Source: Rhodoferax sp. GW822-FHT02A01
GTDB taxonomy: Bacteria > Pseudomonadota > Gammaproteobacteria > Burkholderiales > Burkholderiaceae_C
Length of the DNA: 64,000 nucleotides
NCBI RefSeq assembly: GCF_038784515.1
Contig: NZ_CP152376.1
Span: forward strand, 3,224,001 to 3,288,000
Direction: 5' to 3'
Part shown: in pieces, positions 43,774 through 54,414 of the stretch
Layout: each line of letters opens with the position of its first letter
Position numbering within the stretch: the stretch's first letter is position 1
Notes under the pieces: generated by a model
What the model was told of the DNA's origin: nothing
Seen by the model: the letters and a program-made list of their open reading frames with translations, nothing else
The model's database searches: none
Program-made: the position numbers and the translations under genes

Positions 43774-45984
43774 TCATACGGTGCTGGTCGCAGTCAGGTT
43801 GCTTTGAGCAAAGACCTCCAACTCGGGCAGCGCCAGTGGCCGGCAGAACAAATAGCCTTGGTAGGCGTGGCAGCCTATTTGCGCAAGAAACATGCGTTGG
43901 GCTTCTTGTTCCACACCTTCCGCAATCACGTTCAGTCCCATGCTTTGCGCCAAGGCAACCACCATGCGCGCAATGGCGGCGTCGTTCGGGTCGGTCAAAA
44001 TCTCGCGCACAAAGCTCTGGTCGATTTTCATCTGATCCAGTGGCAGGCGCTTGAGGTAGGAGAGCGAGGAATAGCCGGTGCCAAAGTCGTCAAGCGAAAA
44101 GCCTATGCCGTGGGCTTTGAGCTGGGTCATCTTGCCAATGGTGGATTCCACATTGGCGACAAGCAGGCTTTCAGTCAGCTCCAGTTTGAGTCGCTGCGGG
44201 TTGGCTCCGGTGCGAGCCACCACGCCCAGTACACGGTCTACAAAATCCAGTAAATGCAGCTGCTTAGCGCTGACATTTACGGCAATGGTCAGATGCGCCA
44301 TATCAGGCCGCTTGGCCCATTGAGCCAACTGGGCACAGGCGGTTTCCAGCACCCAAAAACCCAGCGGTAGGATCAGCCCAATTTCTTCGGCTAGGGGGAT
44401 GAACTCGCCTGGTGACACTAGGCCGCGCTCTGGATGTTGCCAACGCACCAACGCCTCCACACCAGTCAATCGGCCGTAACCAACCACTAACGGTTGGTAG
44501 TACAGCATAAACTGGGATAGCTTCAAGGCCTCGCGCAGGTCATCCTCTAATAGCGCGCGGCCGGTCACAATTGCCTGCATTTCAGGGTCAAAAAAGCGCA
44601 TGGTATTGCGCCCAGCGGCCTTGGCTTGGTACATGGCTAGGTCGGCCTGCTTGAGCAATTCGTCGTTGGACAAATGCGGGCCGTTGAACAGCGCCACGCC
44701 AATGCTGGGCGTGCTGTTGAAGGCACGGTCGGCCAATTGGTAGGGTTGGTTCAGCGCGGTGAGGATTTTCTCACCCACGGTTTCTGCTTGCGCTACCGCG
44801 TTTTCAGGCTGCTCGCTCAGGCCATCAAGCATGACCACAAATTCGTCGCCACCCAAGCGCGCAACCATGTCGCGAGCGCGCACGCACGCAGTCAGCCGCT
44901 GCGCAACCTGCTGCAGCAGCAAGTCGCCCATGTCATGGCCAAGGGTGTCGTTCAAGGTCTTGAAGTGGTCCAGGTCAATCAGAAGCAGCGCGCCGTAAAT
45001 ATGGTGGCGCTCTTCAATCGCCCTGATCTTGATTAACCGTTCGGTCAGCAGACGCCGGTTGGGCAGCTGGGTGAGGGCGTCATGAAAGGCCAGACGCTGG
45101 ATCTCTGCGTGCGTGCTTTCCCTTTCGGTGACATCGCGAAAGCTCCAGACCCGACCACGGCTTTGCCCATCCATGCGCAGGGGGGTGGAACGCAGTTCCA
45201 ATAGTCGGCCGTTGCTGCAGCGCAGGGTGTCAAAGCTGCTGTTCTCGGGTTGCGCGTAGAGAGCTTCCAGCGTATGCCAATAGGCCGGGGAGTCGACCAG
45301 CTGGTCGGCTATGAGGGCCAGAACCACTTCACCGCTGCGGCTGTCTAAGTCGACCGAATGCAGGCTCCACAGGTCCACAAAGTGCTGGTTATAGGTCTCA
45401 ACATCGCCGCTGGGGCCAATCGCCAGAATGCCATCGGTGGCGGCTTCGATCACGGCCTGCTGCAAAAAGGTGGCACGGCGCAGCTTCTTGACCAGGTCGG
45501 GCACCGGCAGCAGCACCAGGCACAGCGACACGGCACCGACAAACCAAGCCGTTATGGGTGTGCCCGGGAAATACGGCGCGGGCAAAATCTCTGCCGCGCG
45601 CAGACCTAGGTAGAGCAACCAGGCCAGCAAATAGCCCACGCTGAACAGGATGGCCGAACGCAAGTGCACCACGATGGCCAACATCACCACCACCACCACG
45701 GCCCCTGCTGTGGGCGGCGGCAGGCCGCCAAACATCAGCCCGATCATGACGACCCAGATGCCAGAGGCAAAGATACACAGCGATTTTTGTGTCTGACCAC
45801 GCAGGTTCATCCGCCACCCTTGGTACACCAGCACCAGCAAGGTGAAAAGCGCTACCGCACAAGCCAGTTTCCTGTGAAAGACAAAGGGAACACCCACCAC
45901 CAGCAAAAACGAGACGACCGAAAAATAGATCTTGTAGAACCGATCCAGCAGGTTCTGGTTGGAAGTTTGTAGGGTTTGGCTCAC
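43774..45984 (-). CDS. Membrane PAS-GGDEF-EAL cyclic di-GMP enzyme
   Basis: A 736-residue protein. Five or six membrane helices (about 18-165) are followed by a PAS domain (about 170-290), a GGDEF domain with intact RLGGDEFVVML and DLDHFKTLNDTLGH, and an EAL domain with intact GVEALVRWQHPE and [14 protein letters not shown]. Both catalytic sites look complete. It is inside the integrated element and convergent with the zinc-ribbon gene. Confidence 0.92.
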   Translation of the reverse strand: MSQTLQTSNQNLLDRFYKIYFSVVSFLLVVGVPFVFHRKLACAVALFTLLVLVYQGWRMNLRGQTQKSLCIFASGIWVVMIGLMFGGLPPPTAGAVVVVVMLAIVVHLRSAILFSVGYLLAWLLYLGLRAAEILPAPYFPGTPITAWFVGAVSLCLVLLPVPDLVKKLRRATFLQQAVIEAATDGILAIGPSGDVETYNQHFVDLWSLHSVDLDSRSGEVVLALIADQLVDSPAYWHTLEALYAQPENSSFDTLRCSNGRLLELRSTPLRMDGQSRGRVWSFRDVTERESTHAEIQRLAFHDALTQLPNRRLLTERLIKIRAIEERHHIYGALLLIDLDHFKTLNDTLGHDMGDLLLQQVAQRLTACVRARDMVARLGGDEFVVMLDGLSEQPENAVAQAETVGEKILTALNQPYQLADRAFNSTPSIGVALFNGPHLSNDELLKQADLAMYQAKAAGRNTMRFFDPEMQAIVTGRALLEDDLREALKLSQFMLYYQPLVVGYGRLTGVEALVRWQHPERGLVSPGEFIPLAEEIGLILPLGFWVLETACAQLAQWAKRPDMAHLTIAVNVSAKQLHLLDFVDRVLGVVARTGANPQRLKLELTESLLVANVESTIGKMTQLKAHGIGFSLDDFGTGYSSLSYLKRLPLDQMKIDQSFVREILTDPNDAAIARMVVALAQSMGLNVIAEGVEQEAQRMFLAQIGCHAYQGYLFCRPLALPELEVFAQSNLTATSTV

Positions 45985-46709
45985 TGGGTTCTGGCTTACA
46001 TTGCTAAGGACGGGTAAGTGGCCAACCCATCTGCCACATGGTGAGAGGGCGCGTGCCTAATATGATGCAAATATACACTCCTAGGCTCTGTTGCAATGGC
46101 TTCCGTGACGCCTCACGTTAAGGTCGCTGTCGAAGAATTTAACGTTCACGGTTTCACCGAACACTACATTGGAAATCCCGCTAAGAAATTGCCTCGTGGG
46201 TACTAGCTTATAGAATATTTTGAGATCCGCTTTGGAAGTCCAGAAGAGCCTGCTTCCAGCCAATTGCAGCCGCAATTTGCCACCATCGGCTGGCCCTAGC
46301 CTGCAGCCGTCGCGCGCCGCCCAGCGCGGGCCGGATGCAGCAATAGTTGGGTAGGAGTCGGCTGCGTTATACGGGCCTGGGCCGCCAACATGGCTTTCAA
46401 GACCCACACGAGGTAATCGAGTTGCCAAGTGGCGCCGCTCAAGATGCTCCACCCGGCCAGCGCGCCGGGTTCCTGTTTCCAGAAGAAAAAAGCCCTCGGC
46501 CGCGGGGAATGAGGGCAAGTAGGCTTTCGCCTCTAGGGAGTGGCGAGGTATATGAAGTCTCGCCGAGCAAATTATCAGTCAGATGTGGGGGTGAAGTCCA
46601 CCAAGAACTTGCTCGACGGATGGTTGGGTGCTGTCTTGGAACACTGGGCGAGATTTTTACAGCTTCGCAGGTGCCGATCCTTCAGGATATGGCCTCGTGG
46701 CGTTGGCGC
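45985..46709. other. Gene-poor stretch
   Basis: About 725 bases with no convincing gene. Open frames exist on both strands but have unlikely composition and no ribosome-binding sites. A minus-strand terminator is seen at 46486-46516. The segment near 46250-46330 contains GC-rich short dyads and could be a degenerate repeat. Confidence 0.5.
46486..46516 (-). terminator. Rho-independent terminator, minus strand
   Basis: On the minus strand GCCCTC/GAGGGC forms a 6-bp stem with a 13-base loop, followed by six T. It ends transcription coming from the small gene at 46710-46910. Confidence 0.7.
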
Positions 46710-46910
46710 TCAGAACTGGACGCCTGCATCAATGTCCCGCAGGAACTTGCGGCCGTCGGCGGTAATGCGCACACCACCCTGGCCATTGGACTCGGCAAAG
46801 CCCAGGGCAACCAGCTCACTGGCTTCGTTGGAAGTGGCGGCCAGCGGCCGGCCATGTTCTGCGACGGAGCGGAGCGCCGCCTTGGCAGCTTCGGTGACCT
46901 TCAGGTGCAT
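46710..46910 (-). CDS. Small hypothetical protein, winged-helix-like
   Basis: A 66-residue protein (MHLKVTEAAKAALRSVAEHG, SELVALGFAESNGQGGVRIT, ADGRKFLRDI) whose helix-helix-wing pattern resembles a short winged helix. The ATG at 46910 is chosen because GGGAGG lies six bases upstream; the open frame reaches 46982. A terminator lies about 200 bases downstream. Confidence 0.62.
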   Translation of the reverse strand: MHLKVTEAAKAALRSVAEHGRPLAATSNEASELVALGFAESNGQGGVRITADGRKFLRDIDAGVQF

Positions 46911-47080
46911 ATCGAACCTCCCGCAGTTTTCTGGACATTCTATGGTTCCTTGACGACAACGGATGGCCGAAAATGTGCACAATCACCCTGCGGTGCCGCA
47001 GACCAAAGTATTGCTTTGCTCGGTGGGGCCGACGTCTTTTTTTCACTAAACCTGGTCCTGCCAAAGTTGGATGCTGCTTG

Positions 47081-47614
47081 ATGACGCCAGAAGTTTGGAA
47101 TGCCATGGCTGCAATCGGTGCGATCGTGGCGGCAATTGGAAGCTTGTGCGCGGTGTGGGCCCTGTATCACACCCGAATGCTTGATTGCAATTTTCTTGCT
47201 GAGACGTCAGTCACAAGAAGCGAAATCGCCACAGTGCTGCAAATCATTATTCGCAGAGATAAGACTGGTGGCCCATTTGGACGAATCACAGGTATCCAAA
47301 TAGAGCCGGTTGACAAAGTTCAAGTGGCTGCGCAGGTATATGGTCCGATTCAAGTTGGCTTAAATCCGCACCACAACGGTGGAAATATCTGGCTTCCACC
47401 AGTCTTTTCATCGTCGGCCCCCTGCGACAGTCCGTTTGCTCCAACCACCACCTCACTACCGCTGGCCTTTTGGATTCGATCGTCAGAGGCGACTGAGTTC
47501 AAGGCCGTGCTGTCTCTTGAGTTCAAGCGATTTACGATTTTGCGCAAGCAAATCGAAATCTACGCAACCTCGATTCCGACAGAAGCAACCGCATTGGAAG
47601 AAGCGCCGATTTAG
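47081..47614 (+). CDS. Hypothetical single-span membrane protein
   Basis: A 177-residue product with an N-terminal membrane helix (MAAIGAIVAAIGSLCAVWAL) and a beta-rich soluble domain (FGRITGIQIEPVDKVQVAAQ). ATG at 47081 is preferred because the open frame upstream to 46973 reads as unlikely basic sequence. No ribosome-binding site is obvious and no family is recognised. Confidence 0.5.
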   Translation: MTPEVWNAMAAIGAIVAAIGSLCAVWALYHTRMLDCNFLAETSVTRSEIATVLQIIIRRDKTGGPFGRITGIQIEPVDKVQVAAQVYGPIQVGLNPHHNGGNIWLPPVFSSSAPCDSPFAPTTTSLPLAFWIRSSEATEFKAVLSLEFKRFTILRKQIEIYATSIPTEATALEEAPI

Positions 47615-47840
47615 TTCAAGTGCTGTGCGAAAGCGGGGATTACTGAACAGACGGGAAGCAGCAGGAGAAGTTTGAAAAAAAGCGCGAACTTGTCGGAGAA
47701 AAAGGGTTCTTCGCCGAACATCTAAGATGCTGCTTTTGCGTTGGGAATAAAGAAGCCACGAAGGAAGACCACATGCCAGGCAGCGGCCTTTTCCTTGGAT
47801 GCATTTGGCCGCGCGGCTATGTGCTTCCGGTATGTTCCGC

Positions 47841-48200
47841 TCAACCTTTTGACTGCAGCCACTGAGTGACGTCCGCAACGCGCCAGGCTGTAATTCGTGA
47901 ACTGATCTTCACAGGTTTGGGGAACTTGCCAATCGACACCCAGCGCCACAAGGTGGCCGGGGAGATTGGCAGAATGCCTGGAATCAGCAGGGCCTGACGC
48001 ACATAGCCCACCTGTGGCATCTCTGTTCGGAGTTGGTTGATCTTTTCCAGGGGACTAAGAGGATCAGGCTCGACAGGGACGGACTTAGCCGTAGGCCAGA
48101 TGGAAGCTTTGAGACGTTTCTGCAATTCGGTACTCCGTTGTTGATGAAGTACCCAGTGTCTCGATGCGAGGCATTTTTGTCGATGAAGTCGCGGCGCCAA
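47841..48200 (-). CDS. AlpA-like DNA-binding protein 3
   Basis: The C-terminal 60 residues are clearly AlpA-type: VGYVRQALLIPGILPISPAT, LWRWVSIGKFPKPVKISSRI, TAWRVADVTQWLQS. The true start is uncertain: the frame opens at 48200, while ATG at 48020 would cut the helix preceding the domain (INQLRTEMPQ), which is shared with the 22936 protein. Together with the next gene it forms a minus-strand regulatory pair near attR. Confidence 0.72.
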   Translation of the reverse strand: MAPRLHRQKCLASRHWVLHQQRSTELQKRLKASIWPTAKSVPVEPDPLSPLEKINQLRTEMPQVGYVRQALLIPGILPISPATLWRWVSIGKFPKPVKISSRITAWRVADVTQWLQSKG

Positions 48201-48228
48201 CCCATGGGTTGGCGCCGCATGTACACAG

Positions 48229-49011
48229 TTATTTGGGTGCTTTGCGCTTGTGCTGTGGCACCCAACCTGCTTCCCTGAGTCGGTCTTTAATCCAGTCGAT
48301 GCTATAGAAGGTTTCTTTCCCAGCTTTGTTCACTTCCTTGACCAGGTTGCTAGCGATGTACTCTGCCGCCTCAGTATTTGATCGAAATGGAAATTCCTCA
48401 GCCATCTCCAGTGCGCGCAAACGGTTGGTCTCGGCGTTTGGATTGGCTCTGACGCCATTTTTGCGATTGCGATCCGATACCAAGCGTTTCTCATGCAGTA
48501 TCGACTGGGCGGCCTGCAGTGCACGCATAGCCTCAATTGTGTAGGCACCGCCTCGCTCTAGGGTGCTGGCCGCGTTCCTAGGCGCGCGGTTTTGAAAAAT
48601 AATGCTCGCGTCGACAAGCTTCCAAAGGCAGAACACCAATAGCCTGTCAGCCTTGCTCGATTTGACTTCCGAAAGATCCCAATCGTTTAAGTCATGCACC
48701 TGCATCAATAGATTGAAATCCCCATACAGGTCGCGAAACACGCTCAATGGAATGTTCGTTTTTTCTCGGAATGTTGAGGCGACGAACTGTTTGTTACCTG
48801 CATCGGGCGAGTCCTTTGGAACTGCGACGATAGTTGAGATGCTGATTGCCCGTTCAAGTTGCCGTCCAACATTTGTCAGCCACTCAATATCGCGGCTTGA
48901 CACAAGCGCTATGGCCTCCTGCGCAATTTGATTGGGCCAACTGAAAAACTCTGATCTCAGTGGAAGGTCGAAAGGGGATTGTCGAGAGAACTGATCCGTG
49001 AAAGCCGCCAT
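48229..49011 (-). CDS. Hypothetical protein next to attR
   Basis: A 260-residue mostly helical protein (SEFFSWPNQIAQEAIALVSS, YTIEAMRALQAAQSILHEKR) with a C-terminal part that looks like a helix-turn-helix (SNTEAAEYIASNLVKE, YSIDWIKDRLREAG). No named family is recognised. It sits 137 bases from the right att core and is followed by an AlpA-like gene, an arrangement common at the ends of integrated elements. Confidence 0.65.
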   Translation of the reverse strand: MAAFTDQFSRQSPFDLPLRSEFFSWPNQIAQEAIALVSSRDIEWLTNVGRQLERAISISTIVAVPKDSPDAGNKQFVASTFREKTNIPLSVFRDLYGDFNLLMQVHDLNDWDLSEVKSSKADRLLVFCLWKLVDASIIFQNRAPRNAASTLERGGAYTIEAMRALQAAQSILHEKRLVSDRNRKNGVRANPNAETNRLRALEMAEEFPFRSNTEAAEYIASNLVKEVNKAGKETFYSIDWIKDRLREAGWVPQHKRKAPK

Positions 49012-49063
49012 GTCTCATCCTGCAGGGTAGGGCACCGAGCAGCCATGCAGTCATTCCATGGGG

Positions 49064-49140
49064 TCTCACACAATCTTATCGAGGTTGGCGCTCAAGATGG
49101 TACATATTTCTTGAGACCATCTGGAAACCCGCATGAATGC
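49064..49140. repeat. Right arm-type repeats next to attR
   Basis: The blocks 49064-49076, 49097-49109 and 49126-49140 match three left-end blocks at 21508, 21529 and (inverted) 21458. They lie within 85 bases of the core and fit recombinase arm sites. Confidence 0.6.
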
Positions 49141-49147
49141 TAGTGGT

Positions 49148-49162
49148 GTGGCGGAGACTGTG
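49148..49162. repeat. attR core, 15-bp direct repeat
   Basis: Identical to 21395-21409. It overlaps the 3' end of the intact tRNA-Ser gene, including its encoded CCA, so integration left the tRNA functional. Confidence 0.88.
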
Positions 49163-49236
49163 AGATTCGAACTCACGGACGGTTGCCCGTCGGCAGTTTT
49201 CAAGACTGCTGGTTTAAACCACTCACCCAAGTCTCC
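49149..49236 (-). tRNA. tRNA-Ser(TGA)
   Basis: An 88-nt gene. The acceptor stem GGAGACT pairs with AGTCTCC, followed by G and an encoded CCA. The anticodon arm is GCAGTCTTGAAAACTGC with anticodon TGA. There is a long variable arm (typical of Ser) and a T-arm GTGAGTTCGAATCTCAC. Its 3' end is the attachment site of the integrated element; it ends 58 bases from ureG. Confidence 0.97.
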
Positions 49237-49293
49237 GCAAGGCGCGTATTCTAACCCGCCGCAACCGTGCCTACGGGCACGCGGCAGCTTCCG

Positions 49294-49956
49294 TCAGGCG
49301 CTTTGCAGCATGCCCCGGGTTTCGATGAAGCGCACCACCTCGGTCAGGCCGCTGAGGGTCTTGAGGTTGGTCATTACAAAGGGCTTGAGGCCCTTGGGCG
49401 TGGTGCGCATGCGGATGGTGTCGGCTTCCATCACGGCCAGATTGGCGCCCACGTGGGGGGCCAGGTCGGTCTTGTTGATGACAAAGAGGTCGCTCTTGGT
49501 GATGCCAGGGCCGCCTTTGCGCGGGATCTTTTCGCCGGCGGCCACGTCGATCACATAGATGGTGAGGTCGCTCAGCTCGGGGCTGAAGGTGGCGGCCAGG
49601 TTGTCGCCGCCGCTTTCCACGAACACCACGTCGGCGTCGGGGTACTCCACCAGCATGCGGTCAATGGCTTCGAGGTTGATGGAGCAGTCCTCGCGGATGG
49701 CGGTGTGCGGGCAGCCGCCGGTTTCCACGCCCATGATGCGCTCGGCGGGCAGGGCGCCGCTGATGGTGAGCAGGCGCTGGTCTTCCTTGGTGTAGATGTC
49801 GTTGGTGATGGCCACCAGGTCGTACTGTTCGCGCATGGTCTTGCACAGCATTTCCAGCAGCGTGGTCTTGCCGGAGCCCACCGGGCCACCTATGCCTACG
49901 CGCAGGGGCGGCAGCTTCTTGGTGCGGTTGGGGATGTGGTGCAGTGCGGATGACAT
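49294..49956 (-). CDS. ureG: Urease accessory GTPase UreG
   Basis: A 220-residue GTPase with a P-loop [15 protein letters not shown] (about residues 23-37), the metal-binding [11 protein letters not shown] signature, [10 protein letters not shown] and [12 protein letters not shown] (NKxD guanine specificity). It delivers nickel to apo-urease with UreE, UreF and UreD/H. It is the last gene of the urease operon, 12 bases after ureF. Confidence 0.97.
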   Translation of the reverse strand: MSSALHHIPNRTKKLPPLRVGIGGPVGSGKTTLLEMLCKTMREQYDLVAITNDIYTKEDQRLLTISGALPAERIMGVETGGCPHTAIREDCSINLEAIDRMLVEYPDADVVFVESGGDNLAATFSPELSDLTIYVIDVAAGEKIPRKGGPGITKSDLFVINKTDLAPHVGANLAVMEADTIRMRTTPKGLKPFVMTNLKTLSGLTEVVRFIETRGMLQSA

Positions 49957-49968
49957 GGGGGTGATTTC

Positions 49969-50646
49969 CTAGGATCGAAACAAACGGGAATACTGAACTT
50001 CATGCTGGCTGCTCAGGATGGCCAGCATGGGGCTGAAGGCTTGGCGCGTGCCATCGTCGCGGGTGAGGGCATGGTCCACGGCGGCGGGTATCTCGGCCGC
50101 CAGCGCCGACAGAATGCGCTGGCCGCTGCTCTGGCCCAGCGGCACCGACTTGATGGCGGCTTGTGCCATGTTCTCGGCCCAGCCGAAGGCATAGGTCAGC
50201 AGGCAATCGCGCACCGGCGCCTGGGTGGCGCTGGCAGCCAGGGCAAAGGCCATGGGGTAGCTGGCGTCCATGGCGGCCAGCTTGGCAATCTGCTCAGCGC
50301 TGGCCGTGGTGTGGTTGCGCAGCCACTCCAGCAGGCTACGCCCCATCTGTTCGGTCTGGGCACGCAGCTCGTGGGTCTCGCGGGTCTGCAACACCCAGGC
50401 GTTGAGCGTGGCAATGCGGGCGTGGTCGTTGCTGCGCCAGGCCGGTATGGCCTGGGCTACAGCGGCCAGGTCGGAGCGGGCCAGACTCAGGTGCAACTGG
50501 TCCACCAGCCAGGCGCTGGCTTCCTGCTCCGAAGTCACGTGGCCGGAGTCGACCGCTGCCTCCAGCACTTCGGAATACGAGAAGCCGCCAATAGGCAATG
50601 CTGGGGAGGCCAGCCACATCAGCTGCATGAAAGAGGTGTCGTGCAC
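49969..50646 (-). CDS. ureF: Urease accessory protein UreF
   Basis: A 225-residue helical protein with the conserved [20 protein letters not shown] start and a C-terminal region rich in small helices. It acts as a gate or checkpoint for UreG during nickel insertion. It lies 15 bases after ureE. Confidence 0.94.
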   Translation of the reverse strand: MHDTSFMQLMWLASPALPIGGFSYSEVLEAAVDSGHVTSEQEASAWLVDQLHLSLARSDLAAVAQAIPAWRSNDHARIATLNAWVLQTRETHELRAQTEQMGRSLLEWLRNHTTASAEQIAKLAAMDASYPMAFALAASATQAPVRDCLLTYAFGWAENMAQAAIKSVPLGQSSGQRILSALAAEIPAAVDHALTRDDGTRQAFSPMLAILSSQHEVQYSRLFRS

Positions 50647-50661
50647 CGTGGCTTCTTTCTT

Positions 50662-51234
50662 TCAGTGGTCGTGCGGATGGTCGTGATCGTGCCCGTGGGC
50701 GTGACCATGGCCGTGGCCGTGCGCTTCCTGCGCGTGGTGATCGTGCCCATGGTGCTTGTGCTCGCCGTGCGCATGGCCGCCCGTGGCGTAGGCGCCGTTC
50801 TCCGGCTCGAAGGGCGCATCCATCTCGTTCACGATCAGGTGCATGGCACGCAGCATGTCGGCCAGCACATGGTCGGGCTCGATCTGCAGGAAGTCCGGCT
50901 TGAGCTCGATCGGCACGTGGCGGTTGCCCAGGTGATAGGCCGCGCGTATCAGGTCAAACGGGGTGCCGTGCTGCTGGCAGTGGGTGATGCGCAGCACGCG
51001 CTGCTCCGCCGCCCAGACTTGCACCAACAGTCCGTCGTCACCCACCAGCACGTCGCCACCGCGCAGCACGGTGCCGCGCGGCAAGAACACGCCCAGGGTG
51101 CGGCCGGCGGAGTCCTGCGTTTCGAAGCGGCTTTTCTGGCGTGTGTCCCAGTCCAGTTCGACGGTATGCGCGCGCTTGAGCAGCACGCTAGCAAGGCCTT
51201 TGCCTTGGGGAATGAGTTTGGATACCTGAATCAT
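50662..51234 (-). CDS. ureE: Urease nickel metallochaperone UreE, His-rich tail
   Basis: A 190-residue protein with the UreE N-terminal domain (KRAHTVELDWDTRQKSRF, GRTLGVFLPRGTVLRGGDVL), a peptidyl-carrier-like metal domain (LRITHCQQHGTPFDLIRAAY, GNRHVPIEL) and an Asp/His-rich tail of about 35 residues (HGHDHHAQEAHGHGHGHAHG) that should bind several Ni ions. Long tails are typical of nickel-storing UreE forms. It starts 73 bases after ureC. Confidence 0.94.
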   Translation of the reverse strand: MIQVSKLIPQGKGLASVLLKRAHTVELDWDTRQKSRFETQDSAGRTLGVFLPRGTVLRGGDVLVGDDGLLVQVWAAEQRVLRITHCQQHGTPFDLIRAAYHLGNRHVPIELKPDFLQIEPDHVLADMLRAMHLIVNEMDAPFEPENGAYATGGHAHGEHKHHGHDHHAQEAHGHGHGHAHGHDHDHPHDH

Positions 51235-51307
51235 GAAAGTCCTCGTTCACCATGGTTCACGGGGAACCATGGTGCCACAGAGCGCCAGAATTGGCTGGTG
51301 TGCGTGC

Positions 51308-53026
<1,719 letters not shown>

Positions 53027-53038
53027 GAAAGCGTTCCT

Positions 53039-53350
53039 TCAGGAGCCCAGCGGCCCGCTGGTTAATCCACGAAATCCATACACCACGCGGTCGCCGGCGT
53101 AGTCCACCAGCTCCACCGTGCGCTGCTGCCCGGGCTCAAAGCGCACAGCTGAGCCGGACGGAATATTCAGCCGCATGCCTTGCGCCGCCGGCCGATCAAA
53201 GCCCAAGGCGCCATTGGTTTCGGCAAAGTGGTAGTGCGAGCCGACCTGGATAGGACGGTCGGCCGTGTTCTGCACCACCAGCGTGAGGGTGCGGCGGTGC
53301 GCATTGAGCGTGTGTTCGCCGTCGTCGGTGAGGATTTCGCCAGGAATCAT
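53039..53350 (-). CDS. ureB: Urease beta subunit UreB
   Basis: A 103-residue beta subunit ([50 protein letters not shown]). The ATG at 53350 is the standard MIPGE start with GGGG upstream; an ATG five codons earlier is less likely. Its upstream neighbour is the HupE/UreJ gene. Confidence 0.96.
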   Translation of the reverse strand: MIPGEILTDDGEHTLNAHRRTLTLVVQNTADRPIQVGSHYHFAETNGALGFDRPAAQGMRLNIPSGSAVRFEPGQQRTVELVDYAGDRVVYGFRGLTSGPLGS

Positions 53351-53369
53351 GAGTGTGTGCCCCATACCA

Positions 53370-53978
53370 TCAGTTGGAGATTTGCAGCAGCATCAGTACG
53401 CCACCAAAGGCCGCCACACAGCCGCCCAGCAGACGTGCCACCCAGACGTTGGCACCGCGCAGCGACCAGCCCAGCCCCAGGCCCATGGTGTGCAACACCA
53501 GGGTGGCAGTCACCATGCCAGCCAAGGTCTGGAAGGCCTGGACGTTGTCCGCCAGTTCATAGCCATGGGCCAAGCCATGGAACACGGCAAACACGCCCAC
53601 CAGCGCGGCAGCCCAGATGCCTTGCAGCTTGAGGCGGGAAACCACCAGCATGCCGGTGACCACCAGGGAGGCCGCAATCATGGGCTCCACCGCCGGGACT
53701 TCGAAGCCCTGCATGCCCAGGGCCGCACCCACCAGCAACAGGTTGGCAAAGCCCAAGGGGCCCCACAGCATGGCCGCACCCAGTTGGCGTGCCACCAGGG
53801 CGCTCCACAGGCCCACGGCCACCATCACCGCCATATGGTCCAGGCCGGTAAAGGGGTGCAGAAAGCCGCTCACAAAGCCCACGTGCTGGTGCGGGTCTGT
53901 TCCGGGATGCGCCAGGGCCAGACCGGAGGTCAGTGCGGTAGCGAGCAGGACGGCCAGTGTTTTGAAGTGCTTGTGCAT
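53370..53978 (-). CDS. ureJ: HupE/UreJ-type nickel permease
   Basis: A 202-residue membrane protein with a signal-type start (cleavage after LALA), the [20 protein letters not shown] and [14 protein letters not shown] signatures, then FHGLAHGYE and five or six membrane helices. It imports or supplies nickel for urease. The gene is inserted between ureA and ureB, a common Burkholderiales arrangement. Confidence 0.93.
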   Translation of the reverse strand: MHKHFKTLAVLLATALTSGLALAHPGTDPHQHVGFVSGFLHPFTGLDHMAVMVAVGLWSALVARQLGAAMLWGPLGFANLLLVGAALGMQGFEVPAVEPMIAASLVVTGMLVVSRLKLQGIWAAALVGVFAVFHGLAHGYELADNVQAFQTLAGMVTATLVLHTMGLGLGWSLRGANVWVARLLGGCVAAFGGVLMLLQISN

Positions 53979-54006
53979 GGGGTCGAATCCTTTGCAGAGG
54001 TTGAAA

Positions 54007-54309
54007 CTAGACGATGGGCTGGTGAACGGTGACCAATTTGGTGCCGTCGGGGAAGGTGGCTTCCACCTGGATGTCGGGGATCATCTCGGCAATGCCGTCC
54101 ATGACATCTTCACGCGTCAATACGGTGCGTCCTTCGGACATCAGCTGAGCCACCGATTTGCCGTCGCGCGCGCCCTCCATGACGGCGGCGCTGATCAGGG
54201 CAATGGCTTCGGGGTAGTTGAGTTTGAGGCCGCGGGCCTTGCGGCGTTCGGCCAGCAGGGCGGCGGTGAAGATCAGCAGCTTGTCTTTTTCGCGCGGTGT
54301 CAATTCCAT
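54007..54309 (-). CDS. ureA: Urease gamma subunit UreA
   Basis: A 100-residue gamma subunit ([60 protein letters not shown]). It is the first urease gene in view and is divergent from the permease-kinase gene with 105 bases between. ureD, usually upstream of ureA, is not in the window. Confidence 0.97.
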   Translation of the reverse strand: MELTPREKDKLLIFTAALLAERRKARGLKLNYPEAIALISAAVMEGARDGKSVAQLMSEGRTVLTREDVMDGIAEMIPDIQVEATFPDGTKLVTVHQPIV

Positions 54310-54414
54310 GGCGTGTTGCTCGTATATATCGATTAAGTTCGTGCGATAGATTAATACACATTTCTAAGCAAGGCCCGTGCCCTGCGGAAATGGCATGGAT
54401 CGTGCACCCCCGTA
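54310..54414. promoter_or_regulatory. Divergent ureA/permease-kinase promoter region
   Basis: A 105-base intergenic segment must hold promoters for ureA and for the permease-kinase fusion. It is A+T-rich near ureA. A TGGCATGGATCGTGC motif at 54391-54405 has sigma-54 spacing but would place transcription start at the ATG, so it is not accepted as proven. Confidence 0.4.

Larger units (their letters stand above)
21395..49162. mobile_element. Integrated element in tRNA-Ser(TGA), phage-like
   Basis: A 15-bp identical direct repeat (GTGGCGGAGACTGTG) lies at 21395-21409 and at 49148-49162. The right copy is the 3' end of an intact tRNA-Ser gene and the left copy is the orphan fragment. A P4-type integrase starts 149 bases inside the left copy. 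Arm-type repeats flank both ends. The interior is more A+T-rich than the host and carries AlpA-like regulators, primase-like, DUF5681, tail-fibre and HNH genes, plus two c-di-GMP enzymes. No capsid, portal or large terminase was found. The boundaries are well supported; whether it is one element or a composite is open. Confidence 0.88.

Noticed and set aside
46083..46096. GGCTCTGTTGCA, which resembles an IS6-family inverted-repeat end
   Set aside because: No transposase, no partner end and no target duplication were seen; the match is only 12 bases.
46081..47080. Open frames on both strands (46081-46518 minus, 46347-47081 plus, 46540-46953 plus)
   Set aside because: No ribosome-binding sites, unlikely composition, and overlap with a terminator and a small gene that has a good ribosome-binding site.
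49266..49282. CGTGCC/GGCACG hairpin after ureG
   Set aside because: No T-run follows on the minus strand, so it was not called a terminator.
54391..54405. Sigma-54-like motif before the permease-kinase gene
   Set aside because: GG and GC have the right spacing, but transcription would start at the ATG itself, leaving no leader.
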